7,917 bases of DNA from Flavobacteriia bacterium. Lineage in GTDB: Bacteria > Bacteroidota > Bacteroidia > Flavobacteriales_D > Crocinitomicaceae. This document shows positions 6,447 through 7,917 of this stretch, in pieces. Within the stretch, counting starts at the first letter, position 1. Every line of letters begins with the position of its first letter. The translations under genes and the position numbers were made by a program. The DNA lies in the NCBI GenBank assembly GCA_009923965.1, contig RFSL01000037.1, positions 1 to 7,917 on the forward strand. The letters are read 5' to 3'. The notes below the pieces were generated by a model. That model had not been told where the DNA came from and ran no database searches. It worked only from the letters and a program-made list of their open reading frames with translations.

Positions 6447-7838
6447 TCAATAACCCAGAATCCGCAAGTAATCTGCCGCTGTTTGTTCTTCGCTAAAAAC
6501 TTCAGTTTGGATTTTTCCTGTTTCATCTCGTTTGATTAAGATGTGCTTTGGCTCTGGAATTAAACAATGTTTTAGTCCTCCAAATCCTCCGAGCGTTTCT
6601 TGATAAGCTCCAGTATTAAAGAACCCAATAAATAATTGATGATTCTTGTTAAACTTTGGTAAGTAGATCGCATTAGAATGCTGTTCAGAATTATAGTAAT
6701 CATCACTATCGCAGGTCAAACCACCAAGTAAAACACGCTCGTAATCTTCGTTCCAGCGATTAATTGGCAGCATAATAAAGCGTTGATTTATTGCCCAAGT
6801 ATCCGGTAAATTTGTCATGAATGAGCTGTCAATCATGTTCCATTTTTCTCTGTCATTTTGTTGCTTTTGGTGCAAAATACTAAACAGTGCACCCCCACTT
6901 TCTCCAACTGTAAAAGAACCAAATTCTGTAAAAATATCAGGTTCAGGAATATCATTATCCGTGCAAACACGTTTTACCTGCGTAAGAATTTCGCGCACCA
7001 TGTAGGCATAATCGAAATCAAAGGCCAAGGATTTTTTAATTGGGAACCCACCGCCAATGTTTAAGGAATCCAATTCGGGACACATTTTCTTGAGATCACT
7101 ATAAATACGAAGGCATTTTGTAAGTTCATTCCAATAATATGCTGTATCGTTTATTCCAGTATTAATAAAGAAATGCAGCATTTTTACTCGCACTCTTGGA
7201 TTTTCCTTTAGAATTTTCTGATAAAAAGGCACAATTTCACGGTAACGAATTCCGAGTCGCGAAGTATAAAATTCAAATTTTGGCTCTTCTTCTGCCGCAA
7301 TTCTAATTCCGATGTTTAACTCCTTTGTCGTAGAGTCGATTAAGCGTTGTAACTCATCTGTATTATCAACAACAGGAATAATCTTTAGATTGTCTTCTTC
7401 AATTAATTGAACAACATTTTTAAGATATGCCGCGGGTTTGTAGCCATTACAAATGACATATTTCCCCTTTTCTAGTTTCCCTGAATTATATAAATTCTTA
7501 ACAATATCAATATCAAAAGAAGATGACGTTTCAATGTGTACATCGTTCTTTAATACTTCATCTAAAACGAAAGAAAAATGACTACTTTTTGTACAATAGG
7601 AATAATAGTAATTTCCAGAATAACCCAAGTTATTGATTGCTTCACGAAACCAACCCTTGGCACGCTGAATATTATTTGAAATTTGCGGTAAATAATTAAA
7701 TTTTAATGGCGTTCCATATTCGTTAATTAAACGCATCAGATCAATTCCATGAAAGAAAAGTCGGTCTTCCCGTAAATTAAATTCATTTTGAGGGAAATCA
7801 AAAGTTTGGTCAATTAAATCAATGTATTTTGTTCTCAT
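6447..7838 (-). CDS. speA: Fold-III PLP decarboxylase, flavobacterial short SpeA type (putative arginine decarboxylase)
   Basis: Proteins of this type are annotated as arginine decarboxylase (arginine to agmatine and CO2, first step of the agmatine route to polyamines); the substrate is not proven by the sequence. The 463 residues form an alanine racemase-like barrel (about 45-315) followed by a beta domain. PLP probably binds Lys84 in SYCTKSSHFSF. Other motifs: HIETSSSFDI (101-110), SRLGIRYRE (193-201), SLNIGGGFP (258-266, PLP phosphate), TEFGSFTVGESGG (304-316), GGLTCDSDDYY (372-382, with Cys376, the active-site cysteine of this fold) and TGAYQETLGGFGG (409-421, with Tyr412). It is much shorter than the 630-660 residue SpeA of E. 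coli type and so lacks that form's extra inserts. Two PLP-site motifs deviate from the wider fold (see findings). The ATG at 7838-7836 gives the full N-terminus. The gene stands alone here: no agmatinase gene follows, since pheT converges on it. Confidence 0.85.
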   Translation of the reverse strand: MRTKYIDLIDQTFDFPQNEFNLREDRLFFHGIDLMRLINEYGTPLKFNYLPQISNNIQRAKGWFREAINNLGYSGNYYYSYCTKSSHFSFVLDEVLKNDVHIETSSSFDIDIVKNLYNSGKLEKGKYVICNGYKPAAYLKNVVQLIEEDNLKIIPVVDNTDELQRLIDSTTKELNIGIRIAAEEEPKFEFYTSRLGIRYREIVPFYQKILKENPRVRVKMLHFFINTGINDTAYYWNELTKCLRIYSDLKKMCPELDSLNIGGGFPIKKSLAFDFDYAYMVREILTQVKRVCTDNDIPEPDIFTEFGSFTVGESGGALFSILHQKQQNDREKWNMIDSSFMTNLPDTWAINQRFIMLPINRWNEDYERVLLGGLTCDSDDYYNSEQHSNAIYLPKFNKNHQLFIGFFNTGAYQETLGGFGGLKHCLIPEPKHILIKRDETGKIQTEVFSEEQTAADYLRILGY

Positions 7839-7917
7839 GTGCGTTGTGCGAGTTTTGCGCCTATTTTTAATAAATTTACTTTAATCGATTTCTTATTTAT
7901 TTTTTAGTATTTGAGCT
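7839..7917 (-). other. Upstream region of the speA-like gene
   Basis: These 79 bases hold no coding sequence I can support. Nearest the start codon is a GC-richer patch with three TGCG units on the plus strand (7840-7843, 7847-7850, 7856-7859; CGCA on the gene's strand); beyond it the sequence is almost pure A and T. No full TAnnTTTG box was found on the gene's strand and no Shine-Dalgarno sequence is present. Confidence 0.4.

Noticed and set aside
6817..7064. Two overlapping plus-strand frames of 62 and 68 codons within the speA-like gene
   Set aside because: They are opposite conserved coding sequence (TEFGSFTVGESGG region) and show no protein-like pattern.
7905..7914. TAGTATTTG near the right edge as a promoter for a divergent gene beyond the window
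   Set aside because: It does not fit TAnnTTTG spacing, and nothing of the downstream gene is visible to support it.
1..7917. A mobile element, defence system or other undescribed multi-gene system
   Set aside because: Every sizeable gene is a recognised housekeeping or conserved type on compact operons; no transposase, integrase, terminal repeats, repeat arrays or toxin-antitoxin pair was found.

Overview
The window is an AT-rich, gene-dense stretch of chromosome that looks like a member of the Bacteroidota, most likely the Flavobacteriia. Four signs point there: the surE / small membrane protein / lpxB order; the short (463-residue) flavobacterial version of SpeA; pheT standing without pheS; and start codons with no Shine-Dalgarno sequence, with one TAnnTTTG-type promoter box. 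Genus and species cannot be told from what is here. All genes look like vertically inherited housekeeping genes. I see no IS element, phage gene, tRNA, rRNA, CRISPR array or defence system.

Left part (1-1204, minus strand): a compact operon read right to left. It holds surE (5'/3'-nucleotidase), a 101-residue three-helix membrane protein whose start overlaps the surE stop by 4 bases, and then, 11 bases on, the first 41 codons of lpxB (lipid A disaccharide synthase), cut by the window edge. The link is envelope biogenesis for lpxB; the role of the membrane protein is unknown.

Middle (1273-6434, plus strand): a divergent SH3 + NlpC/P60 peptidase shares a 68-base spacer with surE. glyA (serine hydroxymethyltransferase) follows after a 142-base gap. 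A small membrane-anchored bacterial PH-domain protein begins on the very next base after the glyA stop codon. After a 109-base spacer with two AT-rich dyads comes pheT (phenylalanyl-tRNA synthetase beta chain, full length).

Right part (6447-7838, minus strand): a gene for a fold-III PLP decarboxylase annotated in this group as arginine decarboxylase (SpeA) converges on pheT. Only 12 bases separate the two coding regions, and a short inverted repeat overlaps the pheT stop. The last 79 bases are its upstream region.

I did not find an undescribed multi-gene system. The points most worth a second look are the departures of the SpeA-like enzyme from the usual fold-III PLP-site motifs and the two uncharacterised membrane proteins that are tightly coupled to surE and glyA.
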